Shown piece by piece: positions 1 to 6,695 of a DNA stretch of 10,476 bases. The notes below the pieces were generated by a model. The model was not told the DNA's origin. It did no database searches and saw nothing but the letters and a program-made list of their open reading frames with translations. The DNA is from an uncultured Lactobacillus sp. (lineage in GTDB: Bacteria > Bacillota > Bacilli > Lactobacillales > Lactobacillaceae): NCBI RefSeq assembly GCF_902491705.1, contig NZ_CABUIW010000067.1, positions 1-10,476 of the forward strand. The letters are read 5' to 3'. Numbering within the stretch: the stretch's first letter is position 1; each line of letters starts with the position of its first letter. Both the position numbers and the translations under genes were made by a program.

Positions 1-91
1 CTATTCTCCATGTTTATCTTTCTAAATAGTTCCAGTTTCCATATTCTTCTATATTTATCTACGTTTTGGTCAACAGTTAACTTCCTCCTAA
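1..91. other. Gene-free left edge with an orphan strong ribosome binding site
   Basis: This lies downstream of the small membrane-protein gene, reading leftwards. On the minus strand a near-perfect Shine-Dalgarno sequence, AGGAGG, sits at 89..84, only two bases past the TAG stop at 94..92. The only initiation codons at suitable spacing are CTG (76..74) and TTG (73..71), in one frame. That frame runs TTG ACC AAA ACG and then meets TAG at 61..59, so no long gene starts there. A later ATG lies at 11..9 with only a weak purine-rich stretch before it; it could be the first codon of a gene that leaves the window, but three codons cannot be identified. A near-palindrome, GTCAACAGTTAAC, covers 69-81. 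I see no terminator here, so transcription from the prfB unit probably continues to the left. Confidence 0.5.
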
Positions 92-370
92 CTATTTGTC
101 ATCATCAATATCTTTAACGGTTACATTTCGAGCCCGTTTTCTTGTAGTTTTTTGCGTAGTTTCACTAGTTTTAAACCAATCAAAGTAGGCTCCACTGGCT
201 GGTACTTTATTTTTATTCCTTTTACCTGAAATCCAAAAGATCAGCCAGATAATTCCAATAGCAATTAAGGCTACTGGCAAAAGCAAAATAAATGCTTTAA
301 ACAATACAAATAATAAACTCAAAATAATTAATGCTACTAAAACAAGCGTTACAATTCCTAAAAAACTCAT
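92..370 (-). CDS. Small two-helix membrane protein of unknown function
   Basis: This encodes 92 residues that I cannot assign to a named family. Residues 4 to about 49 are almost wholly hydrophobic and fit two transmembrane helices (about 5-27 and 30-49) with a lysine at residue 25 between them. The remaining 43 residues are polar. They contain a basic patch (KRNKNK near residue 50 and RKRAR near 78) and end in an acidic DIDDDK tail. By the positive-inside rule the tail is likely cytoplasmic. The ATG at 370 is supported by the ribosome binding site AGGTGA, which overlaps the prfB TAG stop (381..379) and leaves 8 bases between the two genes. Translation is therefore probably coupled to prfB termination. 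There is no signal-peptidase site, lipobox or catalytic motif. It is real by start context and codon structure, but its function is unknown. Confidence 0.8.
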   Translation of the reverse strand: MSFLGIVTLVLVALIILSLLFVLFKAFILLLPVALIAIGIIWLIFWISGKRNKNKVPASGAYFDWFKTSETTQKTTRKRARNVTVKDIDDDK

Positions 371-378
371 TTTTTCAC

Positions 379-1495
379 CTATTCTGGATTTTCCTGACTA
401 AGCAACCATTGCAAATATGAATAAATAAACGGTTGCAATTTACCATCCATTACACCATTTGCATCAGAAGTTTCATATCCTGTTCGCAAATCTTTTACAA
501 GATTATAAGGATGGAAAACATAGGATCTAATTTGTGAACCCCAACCAATTTCTTTTTGATCGCCTTTTAAAGCTTGCTTTTGCTTACGCTTTTTCTCTTC
601 TTCTAAGTGAAAAAGCTTGGCTCTCAATTCATTCATGGCAGTCTCACGGTTTTGCAATTGTGATCTTTGAGCCTGTGATGTAGTTACAATACCGGTAGGC
701 AGGTGAGTAATTCTAACAGCACTAGAAGTCTTGTTAATATGCTGACCACCGGCACCGCTTGAACGATAGACATCGATTCGTAAATCTTTAGGATCGATAT
801 CAATTTTAATACTATCATCAATTTCTGGAATTACTTCAACAGAAGCAAAAGAAGTGTGTCGTCTTTTAGCAGCATCAAAAGGTGAGATTCTAACTAAACG
901 ATGGACACCATTTTCAGACTTAAGCATTCCATAAGCATTTTTGCCTACAATTCTAGCGCTTACGCTCTTTAAGCCAGCTTCTTCACCTGGTTCATAGTCA
1001 TTAATCTCAAATTTAAAACCAGCACTATCGCAGTAGCGTTGATACATTCTAAGGAGCATTTGCCCCCAGTCCATTGCTTCTGTACCACCAGCACCTGGGT
1101 GAATTTCAATCAATGCATTATGACTATCATATTTACCTGATAATAGTAAATCTAGTTCATAATTATGGAATTCATCTTGCAGTGTAGTTAAATTTTCTTC
1201 TGTTTCTTTTTGCAGATCTGGATCTGGTTCTTCACGAAGCAATTCAAGCGCCGTTGTTTCATTTTCGTATCCTTTTTGCAGTTTTAAAAATGAATCACGC
1301 TTTTCTTTTAATACATTATTTTCACTAATTAATTTTTGTGCTTTTTCCTGATTGTTCCAAAAATCAGGTTGTGCCATTTTAGCTTCATTTATTTCAATGC
1401 TTTCATCAATCGCATCGAGGTCAAAGAGACCCCCTAAAGTGATTTAGACGCTTTTTAAGCTCATCTAACACACTTTGAATTTCACTAATTTCCAT
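379..1495 (-). CDS. prfB: Peptide chain release factor 2, with programmed +1 frameshift
   Basis: RF2 recognises UGA and UAA stop codons and triggers peptide release on the ribosome. The gene is in two frames. Codons 1-24 run from ATG at 1495 (ribosome binding site AAGGA at 1505..1501) to an in-frame TGA at 1423..1421. A +1 shift at CTTTGAC joins them to the long frame, giving 371 residues (24 + 347), the usual RF2 length. With this numbering the stop-codon-reading tripeptide SPF is at 204-206 and the catalytic GGQ is at 249-251 in SSGAGGQHINKTSSA; the E. coli protein has them one residue later. The first ATG of the long frame (1377) is codon 40 and would lose part of the N-terminal domain, so it is not the real start. 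The gene follows secA across a terminator hairpin, and the small membrane-protein gene follows 8 bases after its stop. Confidence 0.96.
1420..1435 (-). promoter_or_regulatory. prfB: prfB programmed +1 ribosomal frameshift site
   Basis: On the minus strand the sequence reads AGGGGGTCTCTTTGAC. It has an internal Shine-Dalgarno-like AGGGGGT (1435..1429), two bases, then the slippery CTT followed by in-frame TGA and C. This is the classic RF2 autoregulatory cassette. When RF2 is scarce the ribosome pauses at UGA and slips from CUU onto UUU, continuing in the +1 frame (Asp, Leu, Asp, Ala). When RF2 is plentiful it terminates after a 24-residue peptide. All elements are intact with the standard three-base gap between the SD-like core and the CTT codon. 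Confidence 0.95.
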
Positions 1496-1515
1496 ATTTT
1501 TCCTTTTTCTATTAC

Positions 1516-1546
1516 AAAAAAAGGGAAGCTGTTAACTCCCCTTTTT
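1516..1546 (-). terminator. Rho-independent terminator after secA
   Basis: On the minus strand an 11-bp stem (AAAAAGGGGAG pairing with CTTCCCTTTTT, one G-T wobble) closes a 7-base TTAACAG loop and is followed by a run of seven T. It begins 5 bases after the secA TAA stop. Only 20 bases separate its T run from the prfB ATG, so it must either reduce or regulate transcription into prfB. Confidence 0.85.
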
Positions 1547-1551
1547 CTTTA

Positions 1552-3951
1552 TTAACGACTAAGATTTTGTCTAATTTCAGCCTTCATGAACAAACGAGTT
1601 ACATCAAATTCAATATTTGAAATCATTTCTTCAAACATTCTGTAACCAGAATCTTGATATTCAACCAATGGGTTAAGTTGACCATAACCACGAAGACCAA
1701 TTGATTGACGTAATTGATCCATTGCATCGATATGATCAGTCCAGCGGTCATCTACAACACGTAAGATAACAACTTTTTCAAATTCAAGCATTTGACTTGG
1801 ATCGCCCAAAGCCTTTTCCTTATCTTCAAAGTTCTTTTCAACAATGTCGTAGAGTTTCTTCTTTAAGTCATCTACACTGATAGTCTTGAAATCAATTGAA
1901 TCAGTAACTTGTTCAGAAGTTAAACTTGAAGAAATGAAATCGCGTAATGAGTCAAGACGCCAGTCTTTACGATCACCTTGCGTAAACATATCGACTTGGC
2001 TGTTGATTGTCCGGTGAATCATTGGAATTAAAACATTCTTTAATGACTTATCGGCTTCAATAACTTGCATTCTTTCGCCGTAGATGATTTCACGTTGAAT
2101 ACGCATAACATCATCGTATTGCAAAGTTTGCTTACGAGTATCGTAGTTGTTACCTTCTACACGCTTTTGTGCAGATTCAACTTGACGAGTAATCAAACGA
2201 CTTTCAATTACCTTATCATCATCGTTATCTGACAAACGGTCCAAGAAGTCCTTAACACGGTCTCCACCGAATCGTTTCATCAAATCGTCTTCAAGTGATA
2301 AGTAGAATCTAGTGTAACCTGGGTCACCTTGACGACCAGAACGACCACGAAGCTGGTTATCAATACGACGTGATTCGTGACGTTCAGTACCAATAACAGC
2401 TAACCCGCCAAGTTCCTTAACACCAGGCCCCAATTTAATATCAGTACCACGACCAGCCATGTTAGTGGCGATAGTTACGGCACCACGTTGACCAGCGTTC
2501 ATGATGATTTGAGCTTCTTTTGCGTGGTTTTTAGCGTTCAAAACGGCATGAGGAATATTTGCTTCATCAAGCAAATGACTAAGTCTTTCTGAACTTTCAA
2601 TAGCTACAGTACCAACCAAAACAGGTTGTCCCTTAGCGTGGCGCTTTTTAATCTCTTCAACTACAGCATGGAATTTTGAATCCAAAGTTGGGTACAAAAT
2701 ATCAGGCATATCTTTTCTGGCAATTGGACGGTTAGTTGGAATTGTGATTACCTGCATGTTGTAGATTTCACGGAATTCTTCTTCTTCAGTCTTAGCAGTA
2801 CCAGTCATACCTGACAACTTCTTGTACATTCTGAAGAAGTTCTGGTAAGTAATCGTAGCTTGCGTTCTTGATTCTTCTTGAATCTTAACGCCTTCCTTAG
2901 CTTCGATAGCTTGGTGCAACCCATCTGAGTAACGACGGCCTTCCATTACACGACCAGTAAATGAGTCAACGATTAAGACTTCGCCATCTTGGACAACGTA
3001 GTCAATATCCTTAAGCATAATGTAGTTGGCACGAAGAGCTTGATCAATGTGGTGAACCAACTTTTGGTTTTCAACATCGTACAAGTTCTTTAAGCCGAAG
3101 TGTTGACAAGCCTTTTCAATACCAGTTCTAGTAAGAGAAATGGTCTTAGTTGGCCAGTCGATCTTATAATCGCCGTGATCTTCATCATCGTCAGCGTCAT
3201 CATCGCTCTTGTCTTCAGTCAAAGTCTTTACAAAGCGGTCAGCACGAATGTAGTCACTGTTTGCTTGTTCAGCTTCACCAGAAATAATCAAAGGAGTTCT
3301 AGCTTCATCAATCAAAATTGAGTCAACTTCGTCGATGATTGCGTAGTTCAATGGACGTTGTACCATTTGTTCCTTGTAAACAACCATGTTGTCACGCAAA
3401 TAGTCAAAGCCAAGTTCTGAGTTAGTTGAATAAGTAACGTCACAGTTGTAAGCCTCACGCTTTTCATCTGGTGACATTGAGTTCAAGTTCAAACCTACAG
3501 TTAAGCCAAGCCACTTGTAAAGTTGACCCATTTCTTCTTCGTCACGACTTGAAAGGTATTCGTTAACAGTAACAACGTGTACACCTTTGCCTTCAAGTGC
3601 ATTCAAATATACAGGCATGGTTGCTGTCAAAGTCTTACCTTCACCAGTCATCATTTCAGCGATGTTACCGTAGTGAAGAGCAATACCACCCAAGATTTGT
3701 ACGTGGAATGGGTAAAGTCCTAAGACACGCTTAGCACCTTCACGAGCAACAGCAAAAGCTTCTGGCAAAAGATCGTCTAGGCTTTCACCCTTCTTAAGAC
3801 GGTCACGAAACTCTGGCGTCTTTGCTTGTAATTGTTCATCAGATAGTTTACTCATTTCATCAGCATGAGCTTCTACCTTAGCTGCAATTTTTTCAAATTT
3901 CTTAAGTTCTCTTTTATCGTCGTTGTATAGTTTCTTTAAAATATTTACCAT
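1552..3951 (-). CDS. secA: Protein translocase ATPase SecA, short form
   Basis: SecA is the motor that uses ATP to push unfolded preproteins through the SecYEG channel at the membrane. In the 799 residues, Walker A is MTGEGKT at 101-107 and the DEVD box with the SecA signature IDEARTPLIISG spans 207-225. The preprotein-crosslinking region follows, with GMTGTAKTEEEEF near 381-393. The second nucleotide-binding fold has VGTVAIESSE (446-455), TNMAGRGTDIKLG (497-508) and QLRGRSGRQGD (533-543). NYDTRKQTLQYDDVM (602-616) begins the helical scaffold, and IGLRGYGQLNPLVEYQ lies in the two-helix finger. The protein stops at EIRQNLSR, so it lacks the linker and the C-terminal CxCxSG zinc motif found in the 841-residue B. 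subtilis and 901-residue E. coli proteins. An acidic stretch (DKSDDDADDDED, about 247-258) looks like a lineage-specific loop insertion. ATG at 3951 follows AAGGAC at 3964..3959. The gene has its own promoter and terminator. Confidence 0.98.
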   Translation of the reverse strand: MVNILKKLYNDDKRELKKFEKIAAKVEAHADEMSKLSDEQLQAKTPEFRDRLKKGESLDDLLPEAFAVAREGAKRVLGLYPFHVQILGGIALHYGNIAEMMTGEGKTLTATMPVYLNALEGKGVHVVTVNEYLSSRDEEEMGQLYKWLGLTVGLNLNSMSPDEKREAYNCDVTYSTNSELGFDYLRDNMVVYKEQMVQRPLNYAIIDEVDSILIDEARTPLIISGEAEQANSDYIRADRFVKTLTEDKSDDDADDDEDHGDYKIDWPTKTISLTRTGIEKACQHFGLKNLYDVENQKLVHHIDQALRANYIMLKDIDYVVQDGEVLIVDSFTGRVMEGRRYSDGLHQAIEAKEGVKIQEESRTQATITYQNFFRMYKKLSGMTGTAKTEEEEFREIYNMQVITIPTNRPIARKDMPDILYPTLDSKFHAVVEEIKKRHAKGQPVLVGTVAIESSERLSHLLDEANIPHAVLNAKNHAKEAQIIMNAGQRGAVTIATNMAGRGTDIKLGPGVKELGGLAVIGTERHESRRIDNQLRGRSGRQGDPGYTRFYLSLEDDLMKRFGGDRVKDFLDRLSDNDDDKVIESRLITRQVESAQKRVEGNNYDTRKQTLQYDDVMRIQREIIYGERMQVIEADKSLKNVLIPMIHRTINSQVDMFTQGDRKDWRLDSLRDFISSSLTSEQVTDSIDFKTISVDDLKKKLYDIVEKNFEDKEKALGDPSQMLEFEKVVILRVVDDRWTDHIDAMDQLRQSIGLRGYGQLNPLVEYQDSGYRMFEEMISNIEFDVTRLFMKAEIRQNLSR

Positions 3952-3975
3952 TAAATCGGTCCTTATATGTCGTAA

Positions 3976-3993
3976 AGTCTAAAAATACAGACT
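3976..3993 (-). repeat. Small inverted repeat in the secA leader
   Basis: AGTCT and AGACT (5 bp) flank an 8-base AT-rich loop just downstream of the predicted secA -10 element, near the expected transcription start. The stem is weak and could be chance, but it would lie at the very 5' end of the mRNA. Confidence 0.35.
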
Positions 3994-3994
3994 A

Positions 3995-4003
3995 ATTTTA
4001 ACA
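3995..4003 (-). promoter_or_regulatory. Extended -10 promoter of secA
   Basis: The minus strand reads TGTTAAAAT, a TGn extended -10 with a five-of-six hexamer (TAAAAT). The -35 position 17 bases upstream (TTTCAT) is poor, which is tolerated by extended -10 promoters. It lies between the hpf terminator and the secA ribosome binding site and would give a leader of about 35-40 bases. Confidence 0.6.
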
Positions 4004-4034
4004 TGATTGTCTGCAAAATGAAAATATTCTAAAT

Positions 4035-4070
4035 AAAAAACCCCACGCTTGAACAAACGCGAGGTTTTTT
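4035..4070 (-). terminator. Rho-independent terminator after hpf
   Basis: On the minus strand, A6 CCTCGCGTTT pairs with AAGCGTGGGG T6 around a GTTC tetraloop, a stem of about 16 bp including three G-T wobbles. It starts about 20 bases after the hpf stop. It also has the A/T-flanked shape of a bidirectional terminator, but no plus-strand gene runs into it. It separates hpf from secA. Confidence 0.9.
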
Positions 4071-4089
4071 ATGAACGAGTTTATATCGA

Positions 4090-4635
4090 TTATTCGTTAG
4101 TTTCAATTAAGCCGTAACGACCATCGTTTCTACGGTAAACAACGCTAGTGCCGTTAGTTTCAGCATCTTCAAATACGAAGAAGTCGTGTTCCAACATATC
4201 CATTTGCAAAATTGCTTCTTCTGGATCCATTGGCTTTAAACTTACGCGCTTGTTACGAACGATATCGAATTCACTAGGCTTCTTTTCTTCTTCTTGTGGT
4301 TGTTCCACGAAGAAATCTTGTAAACCTTTTTCACGACTCTTTCTGTTAACACGAGTCTTGTATTTTCTAATTTGACGTTCGAGTTTCTCTGAAACGAAGT
4401 CAATGCTACGATACATATCATCCGTGGTTTCTTCAGCTCTCAAAACCAAGTATGGTAATGGAATAGTAACTTCGACCTTAGCTGAGTGATCACGGTATAC
4501 TCTTAAGTTTACGTGTGCAATCACATCTTGGTTAAGTTCAAAGTATTTTTCCAACTTGTTTAAACGTTTTTCAACATAGCTTCTTAAAGCGTCAGTTACT
4601 TCGATATTTTCTCCACGAACATTGTACTTTAACAT
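4090..4635 (-). CDS. hpf: Ribosome hibernation promoting factor, long form
   Basis: Long-form HPF inactivates ribosomes in stationary phase or stress by binding the 30S decoding region and joining 70S particles into 100S dimers. The 181 residues show the N-terminal HPF/YfiA domain (about 1-100, from MLKYNVRGENIEVTDALRSY to RQIRKYKTRVNRKSR), an acidic linker (EQPQEEEKKP, about 111-120) and the C-terminal dimerisation domain (about 122-178, including LKPMDPEEAILQMDMLEHDF). This is the two-domain form usual in Firmicutes, not the short enterobacterial one. I chose ATG at 4635 because AAAGGAG lies at 4650..4644, the correct distance upstream. A GTG six codons earlier (4653) would swallow this ribosome binding site and add residues outside the conserved start. 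It has its own promoter, an upstream palindrome and a downstream terminator. Confidence 0.96.
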   Translation of the reverse strand: MLKYNVRGENIEVTDALRSYVEKRLNKLEKYFELNQDVIAHVNLRVYRDHSAKVEVTIPLPYLVLRAEETTDDMYRSIDFVSEKLERQIRKYKTRVNRKSREKGLQDFFVEQPQEEEKKPSEFDIVRNKRVSLKPMDPEEAILQMDMLEHDFFVFEDAETNGTSVVYRRNDGRYGLIETNE

Positions 4636-4651
4636 ATAAGATTCTCCTTTC

Positions 4652-4664
4652 ACCGCAAAGCGGT
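4652..4664 (-). repeat. Short hairpin directly before the hpf ribosome binding site
   Basis: ACCGC and GCGGT pair over a 3-base TTT loop on the minus strand, ending one base before the G of GAAAGGAG. In the hpf mRNA it would form a compact GC-rich hairpin in the leader, next to but not covering the ribosome binding site. On the plus strand it is followed by T residues and resembles a weak terminator, but no gene reads into it from that side. Confidence 0.5.
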
Positions 4665-4681
4665 TTTTTCTTTACACTTTT

Positions 4682-4690
4682 ATTATACCA
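4682..4690 (-). promoter_or_regulatory. Extended -10 promoter of hpf
   Basis: The minus strand reads TGGTATAAT, a perfect extended -10 (TGn plus consensus TATAAT). The hexamer 17 bases upstream (TATGAA at 4710..4705) is a poor -35, as often seen with extended -10 promoters. The expected start lies about 40 bases before the hpf ATG. Confidence 0.8.
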
Positions 4691-4694
4691 AAAA

Positions 4695-4709
4695 ATGAAA
4701 GCGTTTCAT
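4695..4709. promoter_or_regulatory. cre-like palindrome over the hpf -35 region
   Basis: ATGAAAGCGTTTCAT is made of perfect 6-bp arms (ATGAAA/TTTCAT) around GCG. It resembles the catabolite-responsive element bound by CcpA (TGWAANCGNTNWCA) with the central CG in place, but the right half is one base short. It overlaps the -35 position of the hpf promoter, where a bound LacI-family regulator would block RNA polymerase. The site is a clear palindrome; the regulator is inferred. Confidence 0.45.
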
Positions 4710-4716
4710 AACAAAT

Positions 4717-5412
4717 CTAGTGACAAATTGAAAAGCTTTCAATTTGCATCCCATGAAAGGCTTCTTTTAAACAATCCCGTGCATGATAAAGCGTGCGCCC
4801 CGTAGTATAAATATCATCCAAAATTAATATTTTCCCTGTTTGTACATTTTCTCTTATGTTGATAGTTTTATCAACTAAAAAGCCTTGCGGCGTTTTTAGC
4901 CTCTCTTCTTTATTTTTCTCTCCTTGTGCATGACTACCTTCTTTCTTAATTAAAATCGGTGTAAGCGGCAAAATATCGCCATAAATAGCCGAAATTGTAT
5001 CAAATTGACGTCTCTCTCGGTGCTCTGGTGATGTTGGAACTGGTACATAAAAATCATATTTATTTTTTGATAAATATTCATAGCATAATTCCTGCAAAAT
5101 CTCGCGCATTGCATAATCACCGCGACGTTTATAAGAGACCATCAAATCATGAAAAGTTGAATCATATCGATAAAGTGAATGGTTCACTAAAACATCCCCT
5201 TGATAAATTCTCTTCCACCTTTCACAATCGCTGCAAATAATTCCTGTATCCAACATTTTTGAACAAATAGCGCATTGCTTACCAGTCAAACGTAAAAACT
5301 GCTTTTGACAATGCTGGCAAATCTTCTTTTCACGATATTTCTTTAATGAAAAAATTTCAGCAAAATAAATAGCCGGAGTAAAAACTTGCTCACACATTAG
5401 ACACTTTCTCAT
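4717..5412 (-). CDS. comFC: ComF family late competence protein ComFC
   Basis: ComFC is a phosphoribosyltransferase-fold protein required for efficient transformation; it works with the ComFA helicase during uptake of single-stranded DNA. The 231 residues begin with four CxxC pairs (C4/C7, C32/C35, C47/C50, C60/C63), enough for two zinc-binding ribbons. YKRRGDYAM follows near residue 94, then the VPVPTSPEHRERRQFD region (123-138), and last the PRPP-binding loop ILILDDIYTTGRTL (195-208) with its adjacent acidic pair. The domain order and length are normal for the family. The ATG at 5412 shares the four bases ATGA with the comFA stop, so translation is probably coupled. The gene ends just 30 bases before the hpf -10, with no clear terminator between, so competence transcripts may run into hpf. 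Confidence 0.93.
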   Translation of the reverse strand: MRKCLMCEQVFTPAIYFAEIFSLKKYREKKICQHCQKQFLRLTGKQCAICSKMLDTGIICSDCERWKRIYQGDVLVNHSLYRYDSTFHDLMVSYKRRGDYAMREILQELCYEYLSKNKYDFYVPVPTSPEHRERRQFDTISAIYGDILPLTPILIKKEGSHAQGEKNKEERLKTPQGFLVDKTINIRENVQTGKILILDDIYTTGRTLYHARDCLKEAFHGMQIESFSICH

Positions 5413-6695
5413 TTGTTCATTTCCTTAATCTGCTTAATGCTATTGCGAATATTTTTCGTATAACGGTGATAGCAATATAGCACTAACCCTTTTGGATCAT
5501 CTTTTGCTCGTCCTACTCGTCCTGCAATTTGAACCAAACTAGACGTCGTATAAATTGGATCATCAGCCGCAATAATAATCACCCAGACATGCTTAAAAGT
5601 TACCCCACGCTCTAAAATAGTTGTCGTTAAAAGTAAGTCTATCTGTCGCTTGCGAAAAGCTTGAACTTTTTCTAGTCGCTTAGGATCCTGAGCATGAACA
5701 CCCGCAATTTTTATTTGTTCGTCTTCCAATTTCTTTTGCAAAATCTGTTGATACACAGGAATTTCTTCAATTCTTGGCACAAACACTAGCAACGGATGTC
5801 CACTTTTAATCACTTTTTTAATCTCATTTAGTAATTTAGGATGAATCTGCTTTTTCTTATTTAAAAATGGTTTAATGAATAATTTCTCAGTTGGGACTGG
5901 CAAAAGCCCTCCGTGAAAGCGCCGATTCAATTTTAAAATTTGGATTTTCCCTTGCTTTGCCTCTTCAAGTAAATCATCAGTTGGCGTTGCACTTAAATAA
6001 ACTCTGACTCCGTCTTTCTTTATGGCAGCCTTAGCTGCAAAGTGTAATTGCGAATTCCCCACATACGGAAATGAGTCCACCTCATCAATTACTAATAAAT
6101 CAAATGCCTCATAAAATTTCATTAATTGGTGCGTAGTACAGATTGTTAACTGTTCAATCCCAGGCTCTTTAAATTCTCTTCCATGGTATTTGCCAATCTC
6201 AATTTCTGAAAAAGCTGCTTGGAAACGTGGAAAAAGTTCATTAACCACATCGATTCTGGGTGTAGCAATACATGCCCTTTTGCCACTGCTCATACATTCT
6301 GCAATTAATTGAAAAAGCATTTCGGTTTTACCAGCTCCCGTTACCGCATGAACCAGACTGTGCTTTTTCTGCTTAAAGTTATTAACTAATTCATCAGAAA
6401 TCTTCTGCTGAAGCGGTGTCAGTTTTCCAACCCACGTCATACCACCATCCTTTTTGACAGGATAAACATATTTTTCAGTCTGCCTTACTAAAAAATCACC
6501 TTCAATAATGCGGCCAATCCCAATACAACCGCGACAATAAAATTTACCATTGGGTAATTGATACTCAACTATGGTCCCACAACGATTGCATCTCTTATTT
6601 TCAATTGCAGGAACTTTGCTACAATGCGTAAGTATGCTAGAATCCTTTTGACTAACAACCCATTGACGACCTAATAATAGAGTTGAATCTTCCAT
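5409..6695 (-). CDS. comFA: DEAD-box DNA helicase/translocase ComFA
   Basis: ComFA is the ATP-dependent motor that helps draw transforming single-stranded DNA across the membrane. The 428 residues contain a four-cysteine zinc finger (C36, C39, C54, C57), Walker A AVTGAGKTEM (117-126), Walker B VIDEVDSF (202-209), SATP (235-238), TTTILERGVTF (357-367) and the arginine-finger motif QIAGRVGR (389-396). This is the complete set for a superfamily 2 helicase with two RecA-like lobes. The start is ATG at 6695, preceded by GAGGGGTG. An open frame continues 71 codons further upstream, but it would lie inside yvyE on the other strand and its sequence is not ComFA-like. The stop overlaps the comFC start by 4 bases. 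All motifs are intact, so the uptake motor looks functional. Confidence 0.95.
   Translation of the reverse strand: MEDSTLLLGRQWVVSQKDSSILTHCSKVPAIENKRCNRCGTIVEYQLPNGKFYCRGCIGIGRIIEGDFLVRQTEKYVYPVKKDGGMTWVGKLTPLQQKISDELVNNFKQKKHSLVHAVTGAGKTEMLFQLIAECMSSGKRACIATPRIDVVNELFPRFQAAFSEIEIGKYHGREFKEPGIEQLTICTTHQLMKFYEAFDLLVIDEVDSFPYVGNSQLHFAAKAAIKKDGVRVYLSATPTDDLLEEAKQGKIQILKLNRRFHGGLLPVPTEKLFIKPFLNKKKQIHPKLLNEIKKVIKSGHPLLVFVPRIEEIPVYQQILQKKLEDEQIKIAGVHAQDPKRLEKVQAFRKRQIDLLLTTTILERGVTFKHVWVIIIAADDPIYTTSSLVQIAGRVGRAKDDPKGLVLYCYHRYTKNIRNSIKQIKEMNK

Noticed and set aside
3100..3321. Plus-strand open frame inside secA
   Set aside because: It is antisense to a conserved SecA region including the DEVD motif, without a ribosome binding site or recognisable domain.
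3964..4005. A 13-codon leader peptide before secA, as in SecM-type regulation
   Set aside because: Its ATG overlaps the predicted extended -10, so it would not be on the transcript, and it has no ribosome binding site or arrest-like motif.
4148..4375. Plus-strand open frame inside hpf
   Set aside because: It mirrors the HPF coding frame; its Ser/Cys-rich composition is that of an antisense shadow.
4636..4653. GTG start of hpf six codons upstream
   Set aside because: It would translate the AAAGGAG ribosome binding site itself; ATG at 4635 fits the conserved HPF N-terminus.
4995..5240. Plus-strand open frame inside comFC
   Set aside because: It is opposite a gene with intact CxxC and PRPP motifs and has no start signal of its own.
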